Positions 1 to 5,060 of a stretch of DNA of 5,130 nucleotides are shown here, in pieces. This DNA comes from Euryarchaeota archaeon UBA169 (lineage in GTDB: Archaea; Thermoplasmatota; Poseidoniia; MGIII; CG-Epi1), in NCBI GenBank assembly GCA_002497685.1, contig DAEH01000003.1:1-5130 (forward strand). The letters run 5' to 3'. A model generated the notes under the pieces. The model ran no database searches, was not told where the DNA came from, and saw only the letters and a program-made list of their open reading frames with translations. The position numbers were made by a program, and so were the translations under genes. Within the stretch, counting starts at the first letter, position 1, and each line of letters starts with the position of its first letter.

Positions 1-126
1 GGAATAATTTTAGTATGGATCGGTTCATTTTTAACAATATTAGGAATGTTAACTACTATGTTTACTGAATGGAAACCTGGGAAAAATTGGCTGAAAAAGA
101 TGACAAAGAAAGTGCCAGACCACTAG
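1..126 (+). CDS. C-terminal end of a membrane protein (partial), possibly a CcmF-like cytochrome c assembly protein
   Basis: An open frame runs in from the left edge and ends at TAG (124-126), giving 41 residues. Residues about 2-21 form one strongly hydrophobic stretch containing VWIGSFLTILGMLTTM, followed by a basic tail (TEWKPGKNWLKKMTKKVPDH). This is the pattern of a last transmembrane helix with a positively charged cytoplasmic end. The W-I-G...L-G-M pattern recalls the final helix of CcmF/CcsA-type cytochrome c assembly proteins, but 41 residues of hydrophobic sequence are too little to assign a family, so that is only a suggestion. The gene is convergent with the SRP RNA, and by the predicted RNA 3' end its last codons overlap that RNA on the opposite strand. 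The absence of stops, the sensible membrane topology and the stop at the RNA boundary support a real gene end. Confidence 0.65.
   Translation, partial: GIILVWIGSFLTILGMLTTMFTEWKPGKNWLKKMTKKVPDH
82..111 (-). terminator. Candidate oligo-T terminator of the SRP RNA
   Basis: Read on the minus strand just past the predicted SRP RNA 3' end, this stretch gives CTTTCTTTGTC, then T5 (98-94), then a second T5 (86-82). Archaeal RNA polymerase can stop at short T-runs on the non-template strand without a hairpin. The runs lie inside the 3' end of the oppositely directed membrane-protein gene, where they encode Lys-rich codons, so part of the T-richness could simply be coding constraint. Confidence 0.4.
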
Positions 127-424
127 CGTTGTCGTCCTGATGAGATGTCAGACACCACATTTCTTCTCAACCCCGCGACCCACTCAAGCGTCGGTAGTCC
201 ACGGTAAGGCTGCTCCCTTCCGGGCCTGACCCGGTTTCCATGATGAAGACCCGAAATTTACCCTCCGGTAAATAACTGCAATCACCTGCGACCCCGAGGG
301 ACAGGATATCTCAGTTGAAATGCGGATTAGACAGCTCACTGGGTGCGCCGTCACTAGCTGTCGCCCCCCCTAAAGGCGGTTGAGGGTCACAGGGTACGTC
401 TAGCTCCCCGGCCAAGTCCAGCTT
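113..424 (-). ncRNA. ffs: Signal recognition particle RNA (archaeal 7S RNA)
   Basis: This is the RNA core of the particle that binds signal sequences at the ribosome and delivers membrane and secreted proteins to the translocon. On the minus strand the S domain is plain. Helix 8 reads GTCAGGCCCGGAAGGGAGC with the GGAA tetraloop at 221-218. Helix 6 is a perfect 7-bp stem (273-267 with 262-256) closed by a GGAG (GNAR) tetraloop, the SRP19 site. The Alu domain starts with GGCCGGGG, followed by the conserved TGTGACC turn. Helix 5 can be traced: 337-330 pairs with 149-142 with one mismatch, and 325-314 pairs with 155-171 with a small bulge. The ends were set by a possible helix 1, 422-415 with 121-114 (8 pairs including G-U), giving about 310 nt, as usual for archaea. 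Helix 1 is characteristic of archaeal SRP RNA. Identity is secure; exact ends are approximate. It is much richer in GC than its flanks. Confidence 0.95.
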
Positions 425-435
425 CACCTCTCTCC

Positions 436-449
436 TATACTACTATTTG
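436..449 (-). promoter_or_regulatory. Weak candidate promoter of the SRP RNA
   Basis: Only about 18 bp separate the stop of the upstream gene (443) from the predicted RNA 5' end. The minus strand here reads CCAAATAGTAGTAT, the only A/T-rich, TATA-like stretch close to the expected distance. It is a poor match to the archaeal TATA consensus and overlaps the last codons of the unknown gene. The RNA could instead come partly from read-through of the hutI operon followed by processing. Confidence 0.25.
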
Positions 450-1420
450 GAGTTTTGCATGCCAAAAATCTTCTTAATGCCGCTGGCTGGACTATTGAAA
501 AGTCGTTCAGTCCAAGTAACCTTTTCTGTACTAAATTGATCGATAATTGCCTTACCATATGGCTCAACCGCCTCAGATGCAACTATAGCATATCCTTTTT
601 CATGAATTTCAGTTAAAGTATCTGAATAATAGCCTAATATATTCTCATAAAGCATTTTACCGGCTACATTAGGGGCACTAATAGACAAGCCACCTAATTG
701 TTTAATTTTGTTTGTTGTTTGAAGAGTCATTAATCCACCTAATTCTAATAATGATTGCCCTTCGTCTGAAGCTGTATCCATAAAATCTTGAAGTACCTGA
801 GACGCTTCTGTCATTGTATTGCTTGCAACATCTCCTGATTTTGACAATAAATCAGCTATTGAATCTCTTATTTCTTGAATATTTGATATTACTTCTTTTT
901 TTGTAAGAGGAGGTGTATCTATATTTTGTGCAAAACTAGTTGTTGTTCTTTCCAACCCTTCAAAGAGTGAAGTAAAAGATTCTGCTGAAGTTTCAGGATC
1001 TATGTAACCTTTCTCAGCCATTTCCTCGTGTAACCTTTCAAGATAAATTTGACCTCCTTTAACGGAGTCTGAAAAAAATGCAAAAAACCACAAAGGCGAT
1101 AGATGTACTGTGGCAATACCAACACCCTCAATAGTATTACCAATTAATTTTCTTGTAGCAAATTCACTATCTAAGCCTTCATCATCATAAACTCCCTGAA
1201 CGCCTCCAATATTCTCAACAGTAAATCGTAAAATATTGCCTACAAATATATTATAACTAGTAGTATCTTTTACAAATTCAGGTATCAATATATCTGTAGT
1301 TTCTTTAAAGATTCCACCTACAAGAGCTGAAAGTCCACGGACGTAGCGCTCTGGTAAAGATAATGCATAAATCGTGCCATTCCAAAGAAACTTAGCTGTT
1401 TCTTTCAAAGGTTTAACCAT
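443..1420 (-). CDS. Uncharacterised 325-residue protein translationally coupled to hutI
   Basis: I do not recognise a named family. The ATG (1420-1418) lies within the last codons of hutI (8-bp overlap, ATGGTTAA) with no Shine-Dalgarno site, so translation probably depends on re-initiation after hutI. The protein has no signal peptide. Residues 12-38 (LWNGTIYALSLPERYVRGL, then SALVGGIF) and 96-118 (ending LSPLWFFAFFSD) are hydrophobic with conserved-looking Trp, Pro and Gly, and could be membrane-associated or buried helices. Residues 120-220 are helical, charged and Ser/Thr-rich, followed by a Gly/Leu segment (224-246, LLELGGLMTLQ, KQLGGLS) and a C-terminal helical part. The PLWFFAFFSD-then-helix pattern gives an impression of a wider prokaryotic family near EcsC-like proteins, but I cannot confirm that. 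Codon use resembles the neighbours. It ends about 18 bp before the SRP RNA. A role in histidine metabolism would be inference from coupling alone. Confidence 0.85.
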   Translation of the reverse strand: MVKPLKETAKFLWNGTIYALSLPERYVRGLSALVGGIFKETTDILIPEFVKDTTSYNIFVGNILRFTVENIGGVQGVYDDEGLDSEFATRKLIGNTIEGVGIATVHLSPLWFFAFFSDSVKGGQIYLERLHEEMAEKGYIDPETSAESFTSLFEGLERTTTSFAQNIDTPPLTKKEVISNIQEIRDSIADLLSKSGDVASNTMTEASQVLQDFMDTASDEGQSLLELGGLMTLQTTNKIKQLGGLSISAPNVAGKMLYENILGYYSDTLTEIHEKGYAIVASEAVEPYGKAIIDQFSTEKVTWTERLFNSPASGIKKIFGMQNSK

Positions 1421-2618
1421 CTATAAACTTACCGCCGATTATTACTTTTTCAACATGATTAACACCAAAGTGATATGTTAAGTGACGATAATCAGGAATG
1501 TCACATATTAGCAAATCTGCACGCCATCCTTCTGAAATAACTCCTCTGTCTGTCTTTCCTATCGCAAAAGCTGCATTAATTGTAGAAGCTACAAGAGCCT
1601 CTGCAGGAGTCATACCCATTCTAAAAACTGCCAATTGCTGTACTAATTGCATGGATTCAGTATAGCAATTAGGATTACAATCTGTAGCCAAAGCTATAGG
1701 AAGATTATTTGCAACCATCTTCCTAGCTGGAGAATAATGGTCAGATAATAATGCAAAAGGAGTTCCTGGTAAAAGAACACCAATAACTCCAGATTTACTG
1801 AGTGCTTTTATCGTATCCAATGAACTTCCGGCAAGATGATCTGCAGTTACTACTCCCAATTCGGCACCCAAACGACCTCCGCCAGTATCTCCAAACTCAT
1901 CACCATGTATTTTCAAAAGGAGACCTAATCGCTTAGCTTCATTTAATATTTCTCGAGATTCTTCTACAGTAAAAGCCCCCTCCTCACAAAATACATCACA
2001 ATATTCAACTAATTCTCTTACCAAAGGAAGCATGCGTATTACTTCTGACACATATTCAGATTTACTTAAATTATCGGGAAAAGCATGGGCACCCATAAAA
2101 GTTACAACTATATCTGCTAGATTGAGAGATTTAAGCCAATTCGCTACTCTCAATTGCTTAAGCTCTGTATCTTCTTCAAGACCATAACCTGATTTAATTT
2201 CAATGGTAGTAGTACCATATTTTATTGCTTTTTTAAACCTTTTCAATGTTTGTTCTCGTAATTCATTCTCATCAATTAAACGGGTTTCCTTAACTGTACG
2301 TAGAATACCGCCTCCATTTGCCAAAATCTCTTGATAACTCTTACCTTGTAGCTTCCATTCCAATTCGTGCTCTCTTGATCCTGCCCAAACTAAGTGTGTA
2401 TGTGGATCCACAAAACCTGGAACTATAACTTTCCCTGTGACATCTATGATTTCAGCACCAGGTGCCTCAATGTGCTTACCTACTTTGATAATTTTATCAT
2501 CCTCAATTAAAATATCGGTATTGGCAAGTCTATCAACTACGCCCATTGCATCACCAAAAAGAGGCTTCAACGTAGGTCTAGGCGTAACAATCTCTAATGC
2601 ACCGCGTAGAATATACAC
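1413..2618 (-). CDS. hutI: Imidazolonepropionase (histidine degradation)
   Basis: The enzyme opens the ring of 4-imidazolone-5-propanoate to give N-formimino-L-glutamate, the third step of histidine breakdown, in the cytoplasm. It is a metal-dependent amidohydrolase. The 401 residues match the usual family length of about 400-420. Visible sites are the metal pair H73/H75 in GFVDPHTHLVWAGSR, R82, Y145 in IKSGYGL, H178 in GAHAFP, metal H238 and catalytic E241 in KIHGDEFGDTGG, H261 in ADHLAG, and metal D313 in ATDCNPNC. All expected positions are intact. The start is GTG (2618-2616); no upstream ATG is in frame (the ATG at 2628-2626 is out of frame) and MYILRGALEIVTP is a normal N-terminus. There is no Shine-Dalgarno site, and a TATA-like element lies about 25 bp upstream, consistent with a leaderless transcript. 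No hutH, hutU or hutG is adjacent; the only coupled partner is the unknown gene downstream. Confidence 0.96.
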   Translation of the reverse strand: MYILRGALEIVTPRPTLKPLFGDAMGVVDRLANTDILIEDDKIIKVGKHIEAPGAEIIDVTGKVIVPGFVDPHTHLVWAGSREHELEWKLQGKSYQEILANGGGILRTVKETRLIDENELREQTLKRFKKAIKYGTTTIEIKSGYGLEEDTELKQLRVANWLKSLNLADIVVTFMGAHAFPDNLSKSEYVSEVIRMLPLVRELVEYCDVFCEEGAFTVEESREILNEAKRLGLLLKIHGDEFGDTGGGRLGAELGVVTADHLAGSSLDTIKALSKSGVIGVLLPGTPFALLSDHYSPARKMVANNLPIALATDCNPNCYTESMQLVQQLAVFRMGMTPAEALVASTINAAFAIGKTDRGVISEGWRADLLICDIPDYRHLTYHFGVNHVEKVIIGGKFIDG

Positions 2619-2633
2619 TATTGGGCATGGAGA

Positions 2634-2652
2634 TAAGGTGATAAAGACCTTA
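2634..2652. promoter_or_regulatory. Shared divergent promoter with a 19-bp palindrome (hutI / serS)
   Basis: The 50 bp between the two divergent starts contain a perfect 6-bp inverted repeat, TAAGGT (2634-2639) and ACCTTA (2647-2652), around a 7-bp centre GATAAAG (CTTTATC on the minus strand). The centre (2643) is 25 bp from the hutI GTG and 26 bp from the serS ATG. That is the usual archaeal TATA-to-start distance, so the centre may serve as TATA element in both directions for leaderless messages, and the arms could be a repressor or activator site. The TATA match is only moderate. TTAAAT (2662-2657, minus) and AATATAC (2610-2616, plus) are alternative TATA boxes. Confidence 0.45.
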
Positions 2653-2668
2653 CTTCATTTAAGTTACA

Positions 2669-3937
2669 ATGCTAGAGATGAAAGTTTTTAGAGAATCGCC
2701 TGAAAAGATTTTTGAAGATTTAGAAAAACGTAATCTGCCAAAAGATATAGCATTAACTGTTATTGAATTAGATAATAAATGGAGAAAACTTATTGAAGAA
2801 GGCAATAATTTGAGAGCCAAAAGAAACTCTATTTCAAAAAACATCGGTGAATTGAAAAAGAAAGGGCAAGATTTTTCAGGCGTGCTAAAAGAAATGGCAA
2901 TATTAAAAAAACAGTTAAACCAAAATGAAACTGATACTGAAATTGCTCTAAAACTTAGAGATTCAAAAAGAATGGTAGTTCCAAACATACTTGTAAATGA
3001 AGTACCTGTTGGAGACGATGAAAATGGAAATGCAGAAATATCTACTTACGGCACCATAAATAGAAAAAAAGAATGGCTTTCACACCAAGATATTTTAGAA
3101 AGAATTAATGGAGCTGATCTTAAGAGAGCATCAAAAATTGCAGGGAGAAGATTCTACTTTTTAACCGGAGATTTAGCCAGATTAGAACTTGCTCTGGTAA
3201 ATTTTGCTGTAGAGACTCTTTGTGAGAAAGGATACAGTTTAACAACACCTCCATTTTTGATGAATCGAGAGGCATACGAAGGCGTTGTAGATTTGAGTGA
3301 TTTTGAAGAAGTAATGTATAAAATTGATGAACACGATTTATACTTGATTGCTACTTCTGAACATCCAATTACTGCTAGATTTAAAAATGAAATTATTGAA
3401 CTAAAAGAAGGGCCACTCAAATATGCAGGAATTTCTACTAATTTTAGAAAGGAAGTTGGTGCACACGGAATTAGTGATAGAGGAATATGGAGAGTGCATC
3501 AATTTACAAAAGTGGAACAGGTTATTTTTTGCAAACCCGAAGATTCTGAAAAAATGCATGAAGAAATACTAAATAATGCAATACATATTTTTGAAAGATT
3601 GGAGATTCCTTTTAGAGTCATTGATATTTGTACTGGAGATATTGGCACAGTAGCTGCAAGAAAATATGATATCGAAGCTTGGATGCCATCTACAAATAAG
3701 TGGAAAGAAGTAGTTAGTGCAAGTAATTGTAAGTCATATCAATCTGTAAGACTAAATATGAGATATCGAACAAACGAAGGTACCAATTTCCCTCATACGT
3801 TGAATTCAACTGCTGTTGCAACTACAAGAGCACTAGCTGCCATTCTTGAGAACCATCAAACAGAAGATGGTGATGTAATTATCCCTAAAGCGTTAAGAAA
3901 ATGGATGGGGAACCAGGAAACTATAAAATCGAAATGA
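2669..3937 (+). CDS. serS: Seryl-tRNA synthetase (class II)
   Basis: It charges tRNA-Ser (and tRNA-Sec where present) with serine using ATP, in the cytoplasm. The 422-residue length is normal. The N-terminus MLEMKVFRESPEKI matches the usual MLD-K-RENPE opening, which selects ATG 2669 over the inner ATG at 2678. Residues about 30-100 are the Lys/Glu-rich long coiled-coil arm that holds the variable arm of tRNA-Ser. The catalytic domain follows, with the TxE serine loop (T229-S-E231 in LIATSEHP), motif 2 around R260 with the typical GIWRVHQFTKVEQ, CTGDIG at 321-326, YDIEAWMP at 333-340, E347, SNC at 352-354, and motif 3 FPHTLNSTAVATTRALAAIL with R387. It is the common bacterial/eukaryal-like type, not the rare methanogen type. 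No Shine-Dalgarno site is present, so it is probably leaderless. Its stop overlaps the nadM start (ATGA), indicating one operon. Confidence 0.97.
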   Translation: MLEMKVFRESPEKIFEDLEKRNLPKDIALTVIELDNKWRKLIEEGNNLRAKRNSISKNIGELKKKGQDFSGVLKEMAILKKQLNQNETDTEIALKLRDSKRMVVPNILVNEVPVGDDENGNAEISTYGTINRKKEWLSHQDILERINGADLKRASKIAGRRFYFLTGDLARLELALVNFAVETLCEKGYSLTTPPFLMNREAYEGVVDLSDFEEVMYKIDEHDLYLIATSEHPITARFKNEIIELKEGPLKYAGISTNFRKEVGAHGISDRGIWRVHQFTKVEQVIFCKPEDSEKMHEEILNNAIHIFERLEIPFRVIDICTGDIGTVAARKYDIEAWMPSTNKWKEVVSASNCKSYQSVRLNMRYRTNEGTNFPHTLNSTAVATTRALAAILENHQTEDGDVIIPKALRKWMGNQETIKSK

Positions 3938-4410
3938 AAAAAGGCTTGATTTTAGGTCGTTTTCAACCCCTACATATGGGGCATCTTTCTTTATTTGAAG
4001 CTGTAATTGATAATCAACAAGAATTATTGGTATGTCTAGGATCTTCAAATGAAGAGAGGACGAAGCGTAACCCTTACAGCTCCTCTGAACGAATTCAAAT
4101 GATTAAAGCGGTTTTATCTAATTACGACTGTAAATATGATATATTTGAAGTCCCTGACATTAATAATAATGATTTATATGTGAAACATCTTGAAAAGATA
4201 GTTCCTGAATTTGACATTGTATATAGTGGTAACACTCTCGTCAAATCTCTGTTTGAAGAAGCTGGACATTCTGTAATTGTTCCTAAATTGGTCAACCGCG
4301 AGGCCTGGCAGGGGGTTTCCATCCGTCAGGCGATGATGGACGGCGATGATTGGGAAATGGATGTCCCTGCTGTTGTTGCAAATATAATCTCCGAAATTGA
4401 ACTCTCATAG
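3934..4410 (+). CDS. nadM: Nicotinamide-nucleotide adenylyltransferase, archaeal NadM type
   Basis: It joins NMN and ATP to form NAD+ and pyrophosphate, the last step of NAD synthesis, in the cytoplasm. It is a nucleotidyltransferase of the HxGH superfamily. From ATG 3934 it has 158 residues, a little under the usual archaeal length of about 170. GRFQPLHMGH (8-17) carries the HxGH motif (H14, H17). GSSNEERTKRNPYSSSERIQMI (36-57) is the conserved N-P-[FY]-...-ER-M-I block, YSGNTLVKSLFEEAG (97-111) the central motif, and WQGVSIRQAMMDGDDW (125-140) the C-terminal phosphate-binding IR motif. The frame is open back to an ATG at 3901, but 3934 is preferred: it starts right at the first beta strand (MKKGLILGRF) and makes an ATGA overlap with the serS stop, typical of coupled translation. 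GC content jumps in the last third (about 4291-4350). Confidence 0.95.
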   Translation: MKKGLILGRFQPLHMGHLSLFEAVIDNQQELLVCLGSSNEERTKRNPYSSSERIQMIKAVLSNYDCKYDIFEVPDINNNDLYVKHLEKIVPEFDIVYSGNTLVKSLFEEAGHSVIVPKLVNREAWQGVSIRQAMMDGDDWEMDVPAVVANIISEIELS

Positions 4411-4433
4411 CGGGCCCCCTCCCTCCTATTTGA
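4411..4433. other. GC-rich junction between convergent nadM and hsp20
   Basis: These 23 bp are all that separate the two stop codons. They hold GGGCCC and a pyrimidine tract (CCCCCTCCCTCC), which reads as a purine tract with three or more G-runs on the hsp20 strand. There is no hairpin followed by a T-run in either direction. Confidence 0.5.
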
Positions 4434-4997
4434 TTAATCTACTTTGACTTTAGTTCCTTTAGGTCTGTCAGTTTCTTTTTTAGTTAAAACTAAATCTAAA
4501 ATTCCGTTCTTATATGTGGCTTTTGATGATTTAGTTACAACCTGACTGGTCAAATCAATACTTTTGAAATATTTTCGTGATTCTGTCTTAACATTAACTT
4601 CTACTTTTTCCTCTGTAACGTTAATATCAATATCTTCCTTGTTGACACCTGGAAGTTCTACTGTAATTGCAACTTGTTTCTCAGTTTCATTAATATCTGT
4701 AAGTGGTTCTCTTCGAGTATCCACTGTAGGCTTTTCCCCTTTCTTACCAAAACGATTCATACGTGTATTACCAAACTCTTCAAACACTGGAAAGCCATCT
4801 GAATCTGTTTTAACTGAAAAACCAAAAACAAATGGATTCTTTACATTTTTATCTGAAACATTACCTTCAAAAGAATCTTTCATTAGATTATCCATTTGCT
4901 TTCGTATCCTTTGAAACTCACCATCTAGATTATTGAAAATATCATCTATGTTCCAATCATCTCCACTAAACCAATCATCTTTTCTTTTTCTGTTCAT
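4434..4997 (-). CDS. Small heat shock protein, Hsp20/alpha-crystallin family
   Basis: It is an ATP-independent chaperone that forms oligomers and holds unfolding proteins in the cytoplasm for later refolding. Residues 1-43 are an acidic, Trp/Phe-containing arm (DDIFNNLDGEFQRIRKQMD) as in archaeal Hsp20. Residues 54-77 hold the archaeal-style NPFVFGFSVKTDSDG and the EEFGN motif. The alpha-crystallin domain starts near 97 (REPLTDINETEKQ), with VELPGV at 113-118 and EDIDINV, and the signature AtYKNGILDLVL at 160-171. The tail GTKVKVD contains a V-x-V that can act as the I-x-I anchor. The 187-residue length is normal. The start is ATG 4997-4995, with GAGGT three bases upstream. The gene has its own TATA box and a repeat element around the predicted start site, fitting separate stress-controlled expression. 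It converges with nadM. Confidence 0.95.
   Translation of the reverse strand: MNRKRKDDWFSGDDWNIDDIFNNLDGEFQRIRKQMDNLMKDSFEGNVSDKNVKNPFVFGFSVKTDSDGFPVFEEFGNTRMNRFGKKGEKPTVDTRREPLTDINETEKQVAITVELPGVNKEDIDINVTEEKVEVNVKTESRKYFKSIDLTSQVVTKSSKATYKNGILDLVLTKKETDRPKGTKVKVD
4476..4481 (+). terminator. Candidate oligo-T terminator for the serS-nadM transcript
   Basis: Past the nadM stop the plus strand becomes T-rich (several TTT triplets from 4443), with the longest run T6 at 4476-4481 in TTTCTTTTTTAG, 66 bp after the stop. Archaeal termination needs little more than such a run. The run lies antisense to Lys codons of hsp20, so it may be only coding constraint. Confidence 0.3.
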
Positions 4998-5000
4998 GTT

Positions 5001-5005
5001 ACCTC
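5001..5005 (-). promoter_or_regulatory. Possible Shine-Dalgarno site of hsp20
   Basis: The minus strand reads GAGGTAACATG, so GAGGT complements the 16S rRNA tail but stands only 3 bases from the ATG, closer than usual. It is the only candidate in this window just before a start, and a leader of about 28 nt is predicted here, unlike the seemingly leaderless hutI and serS. Confidence 0.45.
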
Positions 5006-5012
5006 AGTAAAC

Positions 5013-5037
5013 AACCTTTAGTTGTAAACCTTTAGTT
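5013..5037. repeat. 11-bp direct repeat, possible operator at the hsp20 start site
   Basis: AACCTTTAGTT occurs perfectly at 5013-5023 and 5027-5037, with 14-bp spacing. The proximal copy sits in a small inverted repeat, ACAAC (5011-5015) and GTTGT (5021-5025), and GTAAAC also occurs twice (5007-5012, 5024-5029). The pair spans roughly -12 to +12 relative to the start site predicted from the TATA box, where a bound regulator would block RNA polymerase. This is comparable in position to the operator of the Phr heat-shock repressor of Pyrococcus. Regulatory function is inference. Confidence 0.55.
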
Positions 5038-5046
5038 CAGTACTTG

Positions 5047-5055
5047 TATTTAAAA
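5047..5055 (-). promoter_or_regulatory. TATA box of hsp20
   Basis: On the minus strand TTTTAAATA is a close match to the archaeal TATA consensus. Its centre (5051) predicts transcription start near 5025 and a leader of about 28 nt before the hsp20 ATG at 4997. It begins 5 bp after the stop of the upstream gene, so hsp20 has its own promoter. Confidence 0.75.
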
Positions 5056-5060
5056 GTTGC

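Noticed and set aside
330..360. Perfect 7-bp inverted repeat (GACAGCT at 330-336, AGCTGTC at 356-362), which might look like a separate hairpin or a mobile-element end
   Set aside because: It lies within the SRP RNA, where 330-337 is better used in helix 5 with 142-149; it may be an alternative fold but is not a separate element.
113..424. GC-rich island considered as a tRNA/rRNA fragment or foreign insert
   Set aside because: The SRP helix 8 GGAA and helix 6 GGAG motifs and the length identify it as 7S RNA; high GC is normal for structured RNA in an AT-rich genome.
2437..2691. Plus-strand open frame of 84 codons across the hutI start and the spacer
   Set aside because: It is antisense to the conserved hutI N-terminal region and runs through the divergent promoter into serS, with no family features.
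2659..2988. Minus-strand open frame of 109 codons opposite the serS N-terminus
   Set aside because: It is the antisense reading of the Lys/Glu-rich coiled-coil arm, giving a Phe/Ser-rich artefact.
3154..3420. Minus-strand open frame of 88 codons inside serS
   Set aside because: It lies wholly opposite the conserved catalytic domain of serS and has no recognisable protein character.
3901..3933. Upstream in-frame ATG that would add 11 residues to NadM
   Set aside because: The added residues (MDGEPGNYKIE) lie inside serS and precede the first beta strand of the fold; ATG 3934 forms an ATGA overlap and fits the family N-terminus.
4122..4322. Minus-strand open frame of 66 codons inside nadM
   Set aside because: It is antisense to conserved NadM motifs, with no promoter or start context.
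4564..4914. Plus-strand open frame of 116 codons opposite hsp20
   Set aside because: It is the antisense reading of the alpha-crystallin domain; its Ser/Thr/Leu-rich content is expected from Lys/Glu-rich coding on the other strand.
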